Positions 38,696 to 46,845 of a stretch of 64,000 nt of DNA are shown here, piece after piece (within the stretch, counting starts at the first letter, position 1; every line of letters begins with the position of its first letter). The notes beneath the pieces are model-generated. The model was not told the DNA's origin, made no database searches, and saw only the letters and a list, made by a program, of their open reading frames with translations. The stretch spans positions 1 to 64,000 of the forward strand of contig NZ_JANUXX010000004.1 of NCBI RefSeq assembly GCF_024814375.1. Reading direction: 5' to 3'. The DNA comes from Streptococcus sciuri (GTDB lineage: Bacteria > Bacillota > Bacilli > Lactobacillales > Streptococcaceae). A program made the translations under genes and the position numbers.

Positions 38696-38743
38696 TATAC
38701 AGCAAAACGATGTTACTATTCAAAGGAGTATCCGTAAACTATC

Positions 38744-40165
38744 ATGGATAAGTTTTTTAAATTAACAGAGCATGGTACTAATGTCAAAACAGAAGTAACT
38801 GCTGGTTTGACGACTTTTTTTGCGATGAGTTATATTCTCTTTGTCAATCCTGCCATGCTAGCACAAACTGGTATGCCAGCACAAGGTGTCTTTTTAGCTA
38901 CTATCATCGGTGCGGTTGCAGGAACCTTGATGATGGCTTTTTATGCGAATCTGCCTTATGCACAAGCCCCTGGCATGGGACTTAACGCTTTCTTTACCTA
39001 CACGGTTTGTGGGGCGTTAGGATATACTTGGCAAGAAGCGTTAGCAATGGTCTTTTTATGTGGTGTTATTTCTCTTATTATCACAGTCACTAAAGTGCGT
39101 AAAATGATTATTGAGTGCATACCTGCTTTTATGAAATCAGCTATTTCAGCTGGTATCGGTATCTTTCTAGCCTACGTTGGGATTAAAAATGCAGGTTTTT
39201 TGCAGTTTTCAATTGATCCAGGGAAATATACCGTCCTTGGCAAGGGAGCAGATGCTGCAAAAGCGTCTATTACGGCTAATGCTTCTGCAACACCATCTTT
39301 AGTTGCATTTACACAGCCTTCTGTGATTGTAGCCATTATTGGTTTGGTGATTACAGCGTTTTTTGTCATTAAAAATATCAAAGGCGGTGTCATCATTTCT
39401 ATTGCCCTAACGACAATTATTGCTATTTTAGCTGGTGTGGTTGATCTCTCCACTATTAACTTTGCCTCAACTAACGTCGCAGCATCTTTTAAAGATTTTA
39501 AATCTATCTTTGCAGTGGCGCTTGGTCATGAAGGATTGGGTTCACTCTTTTCGGATGTTTCACGGATTCCAAGTGTATTAATGGCAATTCTTGCTTTTTC
39601 TTTGACAGATATTTTTGATACCATTGGAACACTTATCGGAACTGGGCGAAAAGTTGGTATTGTAGCACAGACAGGTGAAAACAATGAATCTAAAGGACTT
39701 GACCGTGCTCTCTTTTCTGACCTTGTTGGAACGACGGTTGGAGCGATTGCTGGTACATCAAATGTCACTACTTATGTTGAATCAGCGGCAGGTATTGGTG
39801 CTGGTGGTCGTACAGGATTGACGGCACTTGTGGTTGCGGTTCTTTTTGCAGTTTCAAGTTTCTTTAGTCCCTTGCTTGCTATTGTTCCAAATGCAGCAAC
39901 AGCTCCTATTCTCATTATCGTTGGGGTCATGATGTTATCGAACATCAAAAACATAGAATGGGATGATTTGAGTGTGGCTATCCCAGCTTTCTTTGCCTCC
40001 ATCTTTATGGGATTTGCCTATAGTATTACACAGGGGATTGCTGTCGGTTTTCTTTTTTACACAGTTGCAAAAATCTTTAAAGGCGAAGCAAAAGAAGTGC
40101 ATGGACTTATCTGGGTATTGGATATTCTTTTTATCCTGAACTTTATCAGTCTTGCTTTATTGTAA
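38744..40165 (+). CDS. NCS2 family purine permease (guanine/hypoxanthine type)
   Basis: 473-residue membrane transporter of the PbuG/PbuO (AzgA-like) group. The start FFKLTEHGTNVKTEVTAGLTTF is characteristic, as is PGMGLNAFFTYTV near 72-84. There are about 13 membrane segments, and the TM10 region TSNVTTYVESAAGIGAGGRTGL is intact. AAAGGAG lies 15 bases before the ATG, an unusually wide gap. The candidate PurR box upstream fits purine control. Guanine or hypoxanthine as substrate is inferred. Confidence 0.88.
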   Translation: MDKFFKLTEHGTNVKTEVTAGLTTFFAMSYILFVNPAMLAQTGMPAQGVFLATIIGAVAGTLMMAFYANLPYAQAPGMGLNAFFTYTVCGALGYTWQEALAMVFLCGVISLIITVTKVRKMIIECIPAFMKSAISAGIGIFLAYVGIKNAGFLQFSIDPGKYTVLGKGADAAKASITANASATPSLVAFTQPSVIVAIIGLVITAFFVIKNIKGGVIISIALTTIIAILAGVVDLSTINFASTNVAASFKDFKSIFAVALGHEGLGSLFSDVSRIPSVLMAILAFSLTDIFDTIGTLIGTGRKVGIVAQTGENNESKGLDRALFSDLVGTTVGAIAGTSNVTTYVESAAGIGAGGRTGLTALVVAVLFAVSSFFSPLLAIVPNAATAPILIIVGVMMLSNIKNIEWDDLSVAIPAFFASIFMGFAYSITQGIAVGFLFYTVAKIFKGEAKEVHGLIWVLDILFILNFISLALL

Positions 40166-40176
40166 GACAAGCCCAA

Positions 40177-40211
40177 AAATAGCGCTTACCGAGGTGGGCG
40201 CTATTTCTTTT
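40177..40211 (+). terminator. Terminator of the purine permease gene
   Basis: AAATAGCGC and GCGCTATTT arms with an inner CC/GG helix, then CTTTTT. Confidence 0.82.
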
Positions 40212-40253
40212 TGCCTTTTATTTCTATTTTGATTTGGAAGTCTCTTTAAAATT

Positions 40254-40262
40254 TGGTATAAT
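40254..40262 (+). promoter_or_regulatory. Extended -10 promoter of tsaE, start codon 6 bases on
   Basis: TGG precedes TATAAT (40257-40262), and the tsaE ATG is six bases further. Confidence 0.55.
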
Positions 40263-40268
40263 GGAAGC

Positions 40269-40724
40269 ATGTTGTATAGTCATAATGAAACAGAGCTTAA
40301 GGCTTATGGTGAGCAACTTGCAAAAAGTTTACAATCTGGTGATATTATCGTTTTGACAGGTGATTTAGGTGTGGGAAAAACCACACTAACCAAGGGATTG
40401 GCTAGAGGATTAGGTATTACCCAAATGGTGAAAAGCCCAACTTATACAATTGTCCGTCAGTACGAGGGCAGGTTGCCACTTTATCACTTGGATGTTTACC
40501 GCATTGGTAGTGATTCAGACTCCATTGACCTTGACGCTTTTTTATATAGTGATGGCGTGAGTGTCATTGAATGGGGAGAGCTGTTAGATGATGCGACTTT
40601 AGGTGATTATTTAGAGATTATCCTTGAGCGTAAAGAAGATGGGCGCACACTTCGTTTTAAAGCCCATGGTAAGCGTGCTCAAGCAATTATAGAAGATATA
40701 AATAGAAAAAAACTAAAGAAGTGA
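40269..40724 (+). CDS. tsaE: tRNA threonylcarbamoyladenosine ATPase TsaE
   Basis: P-loop ATPase needed with TsaB and TsaD for t6A at position 37 of ANN-decoding tRNAs. 151 residues. Walker A is LTGDLGVGKTTLTKG near 34-48. The family block SPTYTIVRQYEG is near 61-72, and HLDVYRIG and VIEWGELL follow. The predicted message is leaderless. The LCP gene follows after 54 bases. Confidence 0.93.
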   Translation: MLYSHNETELKAYGEQLAKSLQSGDIIVLTGDLGVGKTTLTKGLARGLGITQMVKSPTYTIVRQYEGRLPLYHLDVYRIGSDSDSIDLDAFLYSDGVSVIEWGELLDDATLGDYLEIILERKEDGRTLRFKAHGKRAQAIIEDINRKKLKK

Positions 40725-40778
40725 TTTTTTAGATGTTTGTATGATGAGTAAAACAATTGAAAGTAAAAAGAAACAAAG

Positions 40779-41912
40779 ATGAGTATCGGAAAAAAGATTT
40801 TAATAATGCTTGTCATGATTTTTGTGACAACCGTGATTGCTATAGGTGCATATGCTAGCTCTGCTTATTTTTTCTCAGCTAATGAGTTTTCAAAAACCTT
40901 TAAAAACTATAAAAATATCCAATCTGATAATACCTCCATCAAGGAAAATAAACCGATTTCAATTCTTCTTATGGGAGTGGATACAGGAACTTACGCTCGT
41001 ACAGACACTTGGTCAGGAAATAGTGATACTATGATTGTAGCGACTATCAACCCCAAGACAAAAAAGACGACTATGACCAGTCTTGAGCGTGATATCTATG
41101 TCACTTTGACAGGTCCAGAAGACAATGACATGAATGGTGTTGCAGCGAAACTTAATGCCGCTTACGCTGCTGGTGGTGCTGAAATGGCGCTGATGACGGT
41201 TAATAAGCTTTTGAATATGAATATTGACTATTATATGCAGATAAATATGCAAGGTCTAGTGGATTTGGTCAATGCTGTTGGTGGTATTACCGTGACTAAT
41301 AATTTTGATTTTCCTATCTCTATTGTTGAGAATGAACCAGATTACACAGCTACTGTAGATCCAGGAACACATAAAATCAACGGAGAACAGGCGCTTGTCT
41401 ACGCACGTATGCGTTACGACGATCCAGAAGGGGACTATGGACGTCAAAAACGTCAACGTGAGGTTATCCAAAAAGTGATGAAGAAGATTCTGTCACTTAA
41501 TAGTGTAACATCTTATCGTAAGATTTTAGCTGCTGTCAGTAATAATATGCAGACTAATATCGAAATTAACTCTAGTACAATTCCTAGTCTCTTAGGTTAT
41601 TCGGCTGCCCTCTCTAATATTAAGTCTTATCAATTAAAAGGGGATGGTCAGGAAATAAATGGTACTTCTTATCAGATTGTCAATAGTGAGCACCTTCTTC
41701 AGATTCAAAATAACATTAAGGAAGCTCTTGGGCAAGAAACGTCTAAAACTTTAGAGACAACAGCCATCACTTATGAAGATTATTATGGTTTATCCTATTC
41801 ATCTGATGTTGCAAATAATGGTTCTTATTATGGTGATGGGTATGGATCAGATGGGACGACCTATAATGATTATAACGATCAAAATAGTTATGGTAACTAC
41901 GGTGCAACGTAA
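40779..41912 (+). CDS. LytR-CpsA-Psr family cell-wall ligase
   Basis: Membrane-anchored enzyme that attaches glycopolymers (teichoic acids or capsule) to peptidoglycan. 377 residues. One N-terminal membrane segment (8-30). The LCP core has LLMGVDTGTYARTDTWSGNSDTM near 68-90 and the Arg-rich YGRQKRQREVIQ near 218. The last 45 residues are a Tyr/Gly/Asn/Asp/Ser-rich, probably unstructured tail. No clear ribosome site precedes the ATG. A 12-codon ORF at 40744-40782 ends in ATGA overlap with it. It is the BrpA/LytR homologue by position after tsaE. Confidence 0.88.
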   Translation: MSIGKKILIMLVMIFVTTVIAIGAYASSAYFFSANEFSKTFKNYKNIQSDNTSIKENKPISILLMGVDTGTYARTDTWSGNSDTMIVATINPKTKKTTMTSLERDIYVTLTGPEDNDMNGVAAKLNAAYAAGGAEMALMTVNKLLNMNIDYYMQINMQGLVDLVNAVGGITVTNNFDFPISIVENEPDYTATVDPGTHKINGEQALVYARMRYDDPEGDYGRQKRQREVIQKVMKKILSLNSVTSYRKILAAVSNNMQTNIEINSSTIPSLLGYSAALSNIKSYQLKGDGQEINGTSYQIVNSEHLLQIQNNIKEALGQETSKTLETTAITYEDYYGLSYSSDVANNGSYYGDGYGSDGTTYNDYNDQNSYGNYGAT

Positions 41913-41940
41913 GCACCGTATTATAATGGAGGACAGTAAG

Positions 41941-41971
41941 AATACTCTGAGAATTTACTCAGAGTATTTTG
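41941..41971. terminator. Bidirectional terminator behind the LCP gene
   Basis: AATACTCTGAG and CTCAGAGTATT with a 6-base loop, T run on the plus strand. It lies between convergent genes. Confidence 0.85.
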
Positions 41972-41972
41972 T

Positions 41973-42281
41973 TTAATGTTGAGTGATTGTTTTGAGATGT
42001 TTTAGCCTCTTGTTGATTTCTGCTTTCTTTGGTGCAGTTTCTTGCTGGAAAAGATGCCATTTTTTCTGGCTATCTTGACTCAACTGCTTGATGAGTGCTG
42101 TTTGCTCTTTGATGATTTGGATATTCTTTTGGATATTCTTTAAAGTGTCAGAAGCTGTTCGGGTTTCTTCTTTGCTAAATTGACAAAGTGCTCGTATGCG
42201 GTAGCCTTTTTTATAAGTCAGATAAGTAGCAAGGCTAGCTGTTGCGACGAGTCCTAAGGTGAGGGCTTGATATTTTTTCAT
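41973..42281 (-). CDS. Small membrane-anchored coiled-coil protein
   Basis: 102 residues. One N-terminal membrane segment (5-22), then a long Gln/Lys/Glu-rich helix (about 35-95) with heptad-like spacing. It overlaps the end of hit by four bases (ATGA) and has GGAGATAAAAG upstream, so it is translated with hit. Function unknown. The YtxH-like layout is only a resemblance. Confidence 0.7.
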   Translation of the reverse strand: MKKYQALTLGLVATASLATYLTYKKGYRIRALCQFSKEETRTASDTLKNIQKNIQIIKEQTALIKQLSQDSQKKWHLFQQETAPKKAEINKRLKHLKTITQH

Positions 42282-42697
42282 ACTTTTATCTCCTTTTTGA
42301 TGCTTTCAGCAAGCTTAGCTAGCACTTTAAAATCAGGCTCATGCTCTGTATAGTGAATGGCGAGTCCATCATTGCCACCATAGCGTGGGACAAGGTGGAT
42401 GTGAGCGTGAAAGACTGTCTGTCCTGCTATTTCTTCGTTATTGGCGATAATATTCATACCAGAAGCATCGGTAGCCTTTTTAAGAGCACGAGCAATCCTA
42501 GGGACACGTGAAAAGACAGTGCTTGCAGCTTCTTCATCCATGTCAAGGACATTTCGAACATGTTGTTTTGGAATAACCAGTGTATGCCCTTTGGTGGTTT
42601 GAGAAATATCTAAAAAGGCGAGTACCTCATCATCTTCATACACTTTAGAAGAAGGAATGTCTCCAGAGACAATACGACAAAAAATACAATTATCCAT
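42278..42697 (-). CDS. hit: HIT family nucleotide hydrolase
   Basis: 139-residue histidine-triad protein. The triad HAHIHLVPRYGG is near 97-108. A CxxC at CIFCRIV and the block FLDISQTTKGHTLVIPKQH are family hallmarks. It probably cleaves AMP-lysine or dinucleoside-type conjugates. It is divergent from ecsA, an arrangement common in Gram-positive bacteria. Confidence 0.93.
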   Translation of the reverse strand: MDNCIFCRIVSGDIPSSKVYEDDEVLAFLDISQTTKGHTLVIPKQHVRNVLDMDEEAASTVFSRVPRIARALKKATDASGMNIIANNEEIAGQTVFHAHIHLVPRYGGNDGLAIHYTEHEPDFKVLAKLAESIKKEIKV

Positions 42698-42723
42698 AAA
42701 AATACCCTTTCTATTCGTCTTTT

Positions 42724-42732
42724 TGGTATAAT
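42724..42732 (+). promoter_or_regulatory. Extended -10 promoter of ecsAB
   Basis: TGG directly before TATAAT, 37 bases before the ecsA ATG. Confidence 0.5.
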
Positions 42733-42769
42733 ACTGACTATAAGTATAACAAAGTTAGAGAGAAATCGC

Positions 42770-43495
42770 ATGTTAAAACTCGAAAATGTTACGGGTGGAT
42801 ATGTTAATATTCCCGTTTTGAAAAATATCTCCTTTGAGGTTGCTGATGGTGAGCTGGTAGGTTTGATTGGATTGAATGGTGCTGGGAAATCAACAACGAT
42901 TAAAGAAATTATCGGTTTGTTAACACCTTATCAGGGAAAGATTAGCATTGATGATGAAACAATTGAAACGAATCAGGCTAACTATCGTAAAAAGATTGGT
43001 TATATTCCTGAGACACCTCATTTGTATGAAGAATTGACGCTTCGTGAGCATATTGAGACGATTGCTATGGCTTATGATATTCCTGCCAGAGAGGCTCTAG
43101 AGCGTAGTGAGAAGTTGCTGACTCTTTTTCGTCTCAAGGATAAGCTTGATTGGTTTCCGACACATTTTTCAAAAGGGATGAAGCAAAAGGTTATGATTAT
43201 TTGTGCCTTTATCATCAATCCCAGCTTGCTAATTGTAGATGAGCCTTTTTTAGGACTTGATCCGCTTGCTATTGTCGACTTGATAGCGCTTTTGGAGGAC
43301 GAAAAAAAGAAAGGAACCTCTATTCTTATGAGTACGCACGTACTTGATTCTGCTGAAAGGATGTGTGATCGCTTTGTTATTTTGCATCATGGGGAAATTT
43401 TAGCAGATGGTTCGCTAGATGAGTTGCGTCAGCAATTTCACATGGAAAAAGCTAGTCTTAACGCTATTTATATGCTACTAACAAAAGAGGATTAG
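42770..43495 (+). CDS. ecsA: ABC transporter ATP-binding protein EcsA
   Basis: 241-residue ATPase. Walker A GLNGAGKST near 36-44, signature FSKGMKQKVMI near 132, Walker B LLIVDEPFLGLD. It pairs with the next gene one base downstream. The Ecs transporter affects protein secretion and intramembrane protease function in other Firmicutes. Its cargo is uncertain. Confidence 0.9.
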   Translation: MLKLENVTGGYVNIPVLKNISFEVADGELVGLIGLNGAGKSTTIKEIIGLLTPYQGKISIDDETIETNQANYRKKIGYIPETPHLYEELTLREHIETIAMAYDIPAREALERSEKLLTLFRLKDKLDWFPTHFSKGMKQKVMIICAFIINPSLLIVDEPFLGLDPLAIVDLIALLEDEKKKGTSILMSTHVLDSAERMCDRFVILHHGEILADGSLDELRQQFHMEKASLNAIYMLLTKED

Positions 43496-43496
43496 A

Positions 43497-44525
43497 ATGA
43501 AAGAATTATTTGATAGTAGGCGACATTCCTTTATTAATCAGATGTTGAAATACTTGCGCTATGTCTTTAATGACCACTTTGTTCTAGTTTTAATGTTCCT
43601 TTTGGGATTTATTCTCATTCAGTACAGTCAATTCTTAACGCATTTTCCCAAAAACAGATATATAGTCTTTTTGGTACTGTTTGCGCTGATTTTGCTACTC
43701 CTTAGTTGGGGGAGGGTTGCGACTTACTTAGAGAGTGCCGATCAGCAGTTTTTGTTGCCAAAAGAAACGGAAGTTTTAGAGCAAATCAAACGTTCTAAAA
43801 TGCGCTCTTTTGGTGTTTGGGTGGGTGTGCAGAGTATCGTTCTTATCATTTTAGCACCGATTTTTCTAAGATTAGGCTTCACAGTTTTTTCCTTCTTCCT
43901 TTTTCTTGTTGTTTTGGCTTTTGTCAAATGGTTCATTATTGATTATAAGGTTAAAAAATGGATACAAGATGGTAAATTAGACTGGAAAAGAGCGGTTTTT
44001 GATGAGGAGAGACGCAAACAATCTTTGTTGAAATTTTTTGCCTTGTTTACAACAGTCAAGGGGCTTTCAACTTCTGTCAAGCGTCGTCAATTTTTAGATG
44101 GTATTCTCAAGTTGTTTCAAAAGCAGAGGCTTTGGTTCAGCCTCTACGTGCGAGCGTTTTTGCGTAGCGGTGATTACTTTTCTCTTTTTGTGCGTCTCTT
44201 TGTGTTATCTTTATTGTCGTTACTATTTATCAGGAATCATTTTCTATCAGCCTCTCTTGCTTTGGTCTTTAACTATCTTTTGTTCTTTCAGCTTTTAGCA
44301 CTTTATCGTCACTATGACTATCAATACCTGATTACTCTTTATCCAGTTGACAGGCAAGAAAAAAAACAGGATTTACAACAGTTTTTACGTAGGTTAGCTT
44401 ATTTTATGACTGCTATTGAGTTGTTGATGACCTTTAATATTCAATCAGCGTTGTTAATTGTTATTGTGATGATTATCCTAGTGGAAGTCTATCTTTCTCA
44501 TAAGATAGGGAAGATGATTGACTAA
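43497..44525 (+). CDS. ecsB: ABC transporter permease EcsB
   Basis: 342 residues with about seven to eight membrane segments arranged in two clusters around a basic cytoplasmic middle (DWKRAVFDEERRKQS). It starts one base after the ecsA stop. EcsB family by position and layout. Confidence 0.85.
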   Translation: MKELFDSRRHSFINQMLKYLRYVFNDHFVLVLMFLLGFILIQYSQFLTHFPKNRYIVFLVLFALILLLLSWGRVATYLESADQQFLLPKETEVLEQIKRSKMRSFGVWVGVQSIVLIILAPIFLRLGFTVFSFFLFLVVLAFVKWFIIDYKVKKWIQDGKLDWKRAVFDEERRKQSLLKFFALFTTVKGLSTSVKRRQFLDGILKLFQKQRLWFSLYVRAFLRSGDYFSLFVRLFVLSLLSLLFIRNHFLSASLALVFNYLLFFQLLALYRHYDYQYLITLYPVDRQEKKQDLQQFLRRLAYFMTAIELLMTFNIQSALLIVIVMIILVEVYLSHKIGKMID

Positions 44526-44583
44526 GTGCTTAAAAACAAGTAGAATGGTGATAGGAATCGAGTCGTTTAGAAAGGAGAATCCT

Positions 44584-45384
44584 GTGGCTAATTCAGAACA
44601 AGAGCTTACCCTGACTCCTTTACGTGGTCAAAGTGGTAAAGCCTATATTGGACAATACGCTAACGGAGAGCGTATCTTTGTCAAACTAAATACTACTCCG
44701 ATTTTACCAGCACTTGCAAAAGAACAAATTGCACCACAGCTTTTGTGGGCAAGACGTACTGCTAGTGGTGATATGATGAGTGCACAAGAATGGTTGGATG
44801 GGCGAATTTTGACACGTGAGGATATGATGAGCAAACAAGTTATGCATATTTTAGTGCGCCTGCATAAATCTCGCCCTTTGGTTAATCAACTCTTACAGTT
44901 GGACTATAAGATTGAAAATCCTTATGATTTACTAGTATCTTGGGAGAAAAATGCAGCATTGCAAATTCGAGAAAATACCTATTTACAAAGTGTGGTTAAG
45001 GAGCTTCGTCGGAGTTTGCCGGAGTTTAACTCAGATATTGCAACGATTGTTCATGGTGATATTAAAAACAGCAACTGGATTATTACAACAAGTGGTCTTG
45101 TCTATCTTGTAGATTGGGACTCTGTTCGCTTGACCGATCGAATGTATGATGTTTCTTATTTACTCAGTCACTATATTCCTAGAAATCGTTGGCACGAATG
45201 GCTGAAAGGCTACGGTTATAAAGATAATGAGAAGGTACACCGTAAAATCAATTGGTTTGGGCAATTCTCTTATCTCAACCAGATAACCACAGGCTTTGAT
45301 CAGCGTGATATGGATTATGTCAACCAAGAAATCTATGGTTTACGTAAATTTAGAGAAATGATGACAAAAGAAGATGCGAGTTAG
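44584..45384 (+). CDS. ccrZ: Cell cycle regulator CcrZ (phosphotransferase family)
   Basis: 266-residue kinase-like protein. Catalytic block [12 protein letters not shown] near 155-166 and metal block [15 protein letters not shown] near 176. In pneumococcus CcrZ ties DNA replication start to division. It phosphorylates small sugars in vitro. The start is GTG at 44584, with AAAGGAG at 44571-44577. A longer frame reaching into ecsB lacks a ribosome site. It is followed by trmB, as in pneumococcus. Confidence 0.88.
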   Translation: MANSEQELTLTPLRGQSGKAYIGQYANGERIFVKLNTTPILPALAKEQIAPQLLWARRTASGDMMSAQEWLDGRILTREDMMSKQVMHILVRLHKSRPLVNQLLQLDYKIENPYDLLVSWEKNAALQIRENTYLQSVVKELRRSLPEFNSDIATIVHGDIKNSNWIITTSGLVYLVDWDSVRLTDRMYDVSYLLSHYIPRNRWHEWLKGYGYKDNEKVHRKINWFGQFSYLNQITTGFDQRDMDYVNQEIYGLRKFREMMTKEDAS

Positions 45385-46015
45385 ACGACGTAAAGGTGCT
45401 GAGGAACACCTAGCTAATTACCCTCAATTTGTAGTCTCACATCCAGAAGGAGCCAAAGGACATTGGTGTGAGATTTTTGGAAATAATAATCCTATCCACA
45501 TCGAAGTTGGTTCAGGAAAAGGAGCCTTTATTACGGGCATGGCACAGCAAAATCCTAATGTTAACTATATCGGGATTGATTTGCAACCTTCTGTTCTTAG
45601 CTATGCGCTTGATAAGGTTATTGCAAGCAAGTGCTCCAATGTTAAGTTATTATTGGTTGATGGATCTAGCTTGACCGATTATTTTGCCGATGGTGAAGTA
45701 GATTTGATGTATCTGAATTTCAGCGATCCTTGGCCTAAAAAACGCCATGAAAAACGTCGCTTGACCTATAAGAGTTTTCTTAAAACCTATCAGCAAATCT
45801 TGCCTGACAATGGTGAAATACATTTTAAGACAGACAATCGTGGTTTATTTGAGTACAGTCTTGCTAGCATGTCACAGTACGGTATGACCATTAAGCAAGT
45901 TTGGTTAGACTTGCATGCAAGCGCATTTGAAGGTAATGTCATGACAGAATACGAAGAAAAATTTTCAAATAAAGGTCAGGTCATCTACAGGGTTGAAGTT
46001 TGTTTCGATTCATGA
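45374..46015 (+). CDS. trmB: tRNA (guanine-N7)-methyltransferase
   Basis: Methylates G46 of tRNAs. 213 residues. SAM motif [10 protein letters not shown] near 43-52. Catalytic block [18 protein letters not shown] near 113-130. Late motif TEYEEKF. It overlaps the ccrZ end by 11 bases. The promoter of tRNA-Ser lies inside its last codons. Confidence 0.94.
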   Translation: MRVRRRKGAEEHLANYPQFVVSHPEGAKGHWCEIFGNNNPIHIEVGSGKGAFITGMAQQNPNVNYIGIDLQPSVLSYALDKVIASKCSNVKLLLVDGSSLTDYFADGEVDLMYLNFSDPWPKKRHEKRRLTYKSFLKTYQQILPDNGEIHFKTDNRGLFEYSLASMSQYGMTIKQVWLDLHASAFEGNVMTEYEEKFSNKGQVIYRVEVCFDS

Positions 46016-46021
46016 TATAAT
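45993..46021 (+). promoter_or_regulatory. Promoter of tRNA-Ser inside the trmB end
   Basis: TTGAAG (45993-45998), 17-base spacer ending in TGA, TATAAT (46016-46021). Confidence 0.7.
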
Positions 46022-46024
46022 CAA

Positions 46025-46056
46025 AAGAGTCTGTGTCAGTCATAGACTCTTGTCTT
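46025..46056 (+). terminator. Hairpin between trmB and tRNA-Ser
   Basis: AAGAGTCT and AGACTCTT arms with an 11-base loop and a weak T tract (TGTCTT). It may end trmB transcripts or form the tRNA 5' leader. Confidence 0.45.
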
Positions 46057-46060
46057 ATAC

Positions 46061-46148
46061 GGAGAGGTCGCATAGAGGTCGAGTGCGCACGCTTGGAAAG
46101 CGTGTAGTCCTTAATGGGGGCTCGGGGGTTCGAATCCCCTCCTCTCCT
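46061..46148 (+). tRNA. tRNA-Ser (anticodon GGA)
   Basis: Acceptor arms GGAGAGG and CCTCTCC pair fully. The anticodon stem CACGC/GCGTG holds loop TTGGAAA with GGA at 46095-46097. A long variable arm of class II type and the T arm GGGGG-TTCGAAT-CCCCT follow. CCA is not encoded. The base at the discriminator position is T, whereas serine tRNAs usually carry G. Confidence 0.93.
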
Positions 46149-46171
46149 TTGCGCCTAAGACTTGTTTTATA

Positions 46172-46200
46172 ATCAGATTTATGGTACAATACTTGTAAAG
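46172..46200 (+). promoter_or_regulatory. Promoter of the rimP-nusA-infB operon
   Basis: TTGTTT (46172-46177), 17-base spacer ending in TGG, TACAAT (46195-46200). Confidence 0.7.
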
Positions 46201-46215
46201 TGGTATTAGAATAGG

Positions 46216-46244
46216 GAGGGGCGGAGTTGATGACTTCGCCTCTT
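46216..46244 (+). other. Leader hairpin before rimP
   Basis: Twelve-base arms GAGGGGCGGAGT and ACTTCGCCTCTT (three G-T pairs), 5-base loop, no T run. It lies just after the expected start point, in a leader of about 120 bases. Confidence 0.5.
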
Positions 46245-46326
46245 ATCTTGTACGAAAGATGTATCTAGTATTCATTTAATCAATGTCCTTGAAAGTTATT
46301 GTTCAGAGACAGAAAGTAAGGAGGGG

Positions 46327-46809
46327 ATGAGTATCGCAACAGCAGATATTATTGCCATTGTTACAGAGACTGTGAGTCCAGTGATAAAAGCACCATTCGA
46401 GTTGGTGGATGTTGAGTATGGAAAGTTGGGTGGTGATTATGTATTAAGCATTTTGGTTGACAAGCCTGAGGGCATTACCGTTGAGGATACGGCAGATTTA
46501 ACAGAGGTTATCAGTCCATTGCTCGATACTATAAAGCCCGATCCATTTCCAGATCAGTACATGTTAGAAATCTCCAGTCCAGGTTTGGAGCGTCCTTTAA
46601 AAACTAAAGAAAGTCTTAAAAATGCTGTCGGTTCTTATGTTAATATCAGTCTGTACCAGGCTATTGATAAAATCAAAGTGTTTGAAGGCAATTTAGTGTC
46701 TTTTGAAGGAGACGAAATTATACTTAACTATAAGGACAAGACACGTACAAAAACCGTTACGATTCCCTATCAAACGGTAGCTAAAGCTCGCTTAGCTGTT
46801 AAAATTTAA
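46327..46809 (+). CDS. rimP: Ribosome maturation factor RimP
   Basis: Needed for assembly of the 30S subunit. 160 residues. The N-terminal domain has [19 protein letters not shown] and the SPGLERPLK block is near 84-92. The C-terminal SH3-like barrel is complete. AAGGAGG at 46318-46324 leaves only two bases before the ATG, which is unusually tight. No better in-frame standard start is seen. First gene of the nusA-infB operon. Confidence 0.92.
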   Translation: MSIATADIIAIVTETVSPVIKAPFELVDVEYGKLGGDYVLSILVDKPEGITVEDTADLTEVISPLLDTIKPDPFPDQYMLEISSPGLERPLKTKESLKNAVGSYVNISLYQAIDKIKVFEGNLVSFEGDEIILNYKDKTRTKTVTIPYQTVAKARLAVKI

Positions 46810-46845
46810 GAAAGGAAATTTCTTGTTAGACAAGAAAAAGACATT

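Noticed and set aside
38652-38743. Purine riboswitch before the NCS2 permease
   Set aside because: The leader is too short and lacks the conserved riboswitch core sequences.
44518-44583. ccrZ start inside ecsB
   Set aside because: No ribosome site; AAAGGAG at 44571 points to GTG 44584.
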